Source of the DNA: Halichondria panicea
Taxonomy: Eukaryota > Porifera > Demospongiae > Suberitida > Halichondriidae
DNA length: 64,000 nucleotides
Direction of reading: 5' to 3'
Assembly: GCF_963675165.1 (NCBI RefSeq)
Contig: NC_087389.1
Coordinates: 3,842,830-3,906,829, forward strand
Shown here: piece after piece, positions 63,736-64,000 of the stretch
How the letters are laid out: every line of letters begins with the position of its first letter
Numbering within the stretch: the first letter of the stretch is position 1
Program-made: the position numbers and the translations under genes
The notes under the pieces: model-generated
Told to the model about the DNA's origin: nothing
What the model saw: the letters and a program-made list of their open reading frames with translations, nothing else
Databases searched by the model: none

Positions 63736-64000
63736 CAGGGGCGTAGGCAGGAATTTGAGGAAGGGGGGGGCTGAGCTGTTCGCGCCAGAAACTACTTGGC
63801 GCGGAGCGCCGAAAATTCCGGTGACCAGGAGCCACACCCCCTAATTAATGACTCATTGCGCATGTGCAAGAAATAGCCACACCTTGCTTCAATTAATAAT
63901 ACTGCTAAAGCTAGCTAGCTAGCCGTAGCTAGCTAGCTTAGTTCTGTTGCACTAAAGAATCAAAGTTACTAGTATAGTATAGCTAGCTCTTGGACATGCT
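63736..64000. mobile_element. Left end of a further CAGGGGCG element
   Basis: The terminus CAGGGGCGTAGGCAGG begins at 63736 and the element runs beyond the window. Repeated GCTAGCTA tracts lie inside. The other end is not visible. Confidence 0.55.

Overview
This window looks like a nuclear chromosome segment from an early-branching animal, most likely a demosponge (inference). It is AT-rich. Its conserved genes are metazoan and split by mostly short GT-AG introns (XPO5, SELENOO, a GMPPB relic), and it is packed with small inverted-repeat transposons. It also holds a 1,223-residue beta-helix-like receptor of a kind I associate with sponge gene expansions. No bacterial or organellar features were seen.

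Layout. Bases 1-9034 and 16470-26499 are two copies of one segmental duplication. Each copy holds an Asteroid/ASTE1-type XPG-like nuclease gene on the minus strand (A at 143-1897; A' at 16602-18355, frameshifted), a decayed Asteroid pseudogene on the minus strand, and an intact, more divergent Asteroid gene on the plus strand (B at 5297-7030; B' at 22727-24460). Between the copies lie exons 1-12 of exportin-5 on the minus strand (9490-16371), covering only about the first third of the protein. From 26500 to 28073 sits a transposon with roughly 80-bp terminal inverted repeats that carries a broken RecQ-like helicase and a zinc-finger (ZAD-like) exon. A further intact Asteroid gene (D, 28393-30123) follows. 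An inverted partial third copy of the duplicated block lies at 32125-33653. Next come a pogo/psq-type transposase exon, an intact GNAT acetyltransferase (34678-35346) and about 8 kb of repeats with an Ulp1-PHD pseudogene.

The right-hand third holds a complete 19-exon selenoprotein O gene (43957-50395). It has an in-frame TGA three codons before the terminal TAA and a convincing SECIS element about 170 bases downstream. Next is the intronless 1,223-aa membrane receptor-like gene (51049-54720). A GMPPB pseudogene follows on the minus strand (55914-59395) with several inactivating lesions, including a 60-bp transposon inside an exon. After it come a transposon-derived RecQ fragment fused to a partial copy of the receptor gene (59472-62452) and an intact B3GALT6-type galactosyltransferase (62728-63648).

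The most distinctive features are the intronless Asteroid nuclease expansion moving by segmental duplication, the selenocysteine-decoding SELENOO locus, and a set of TIR transposons with 9-bp target duplications, one of them inside a coding exon.
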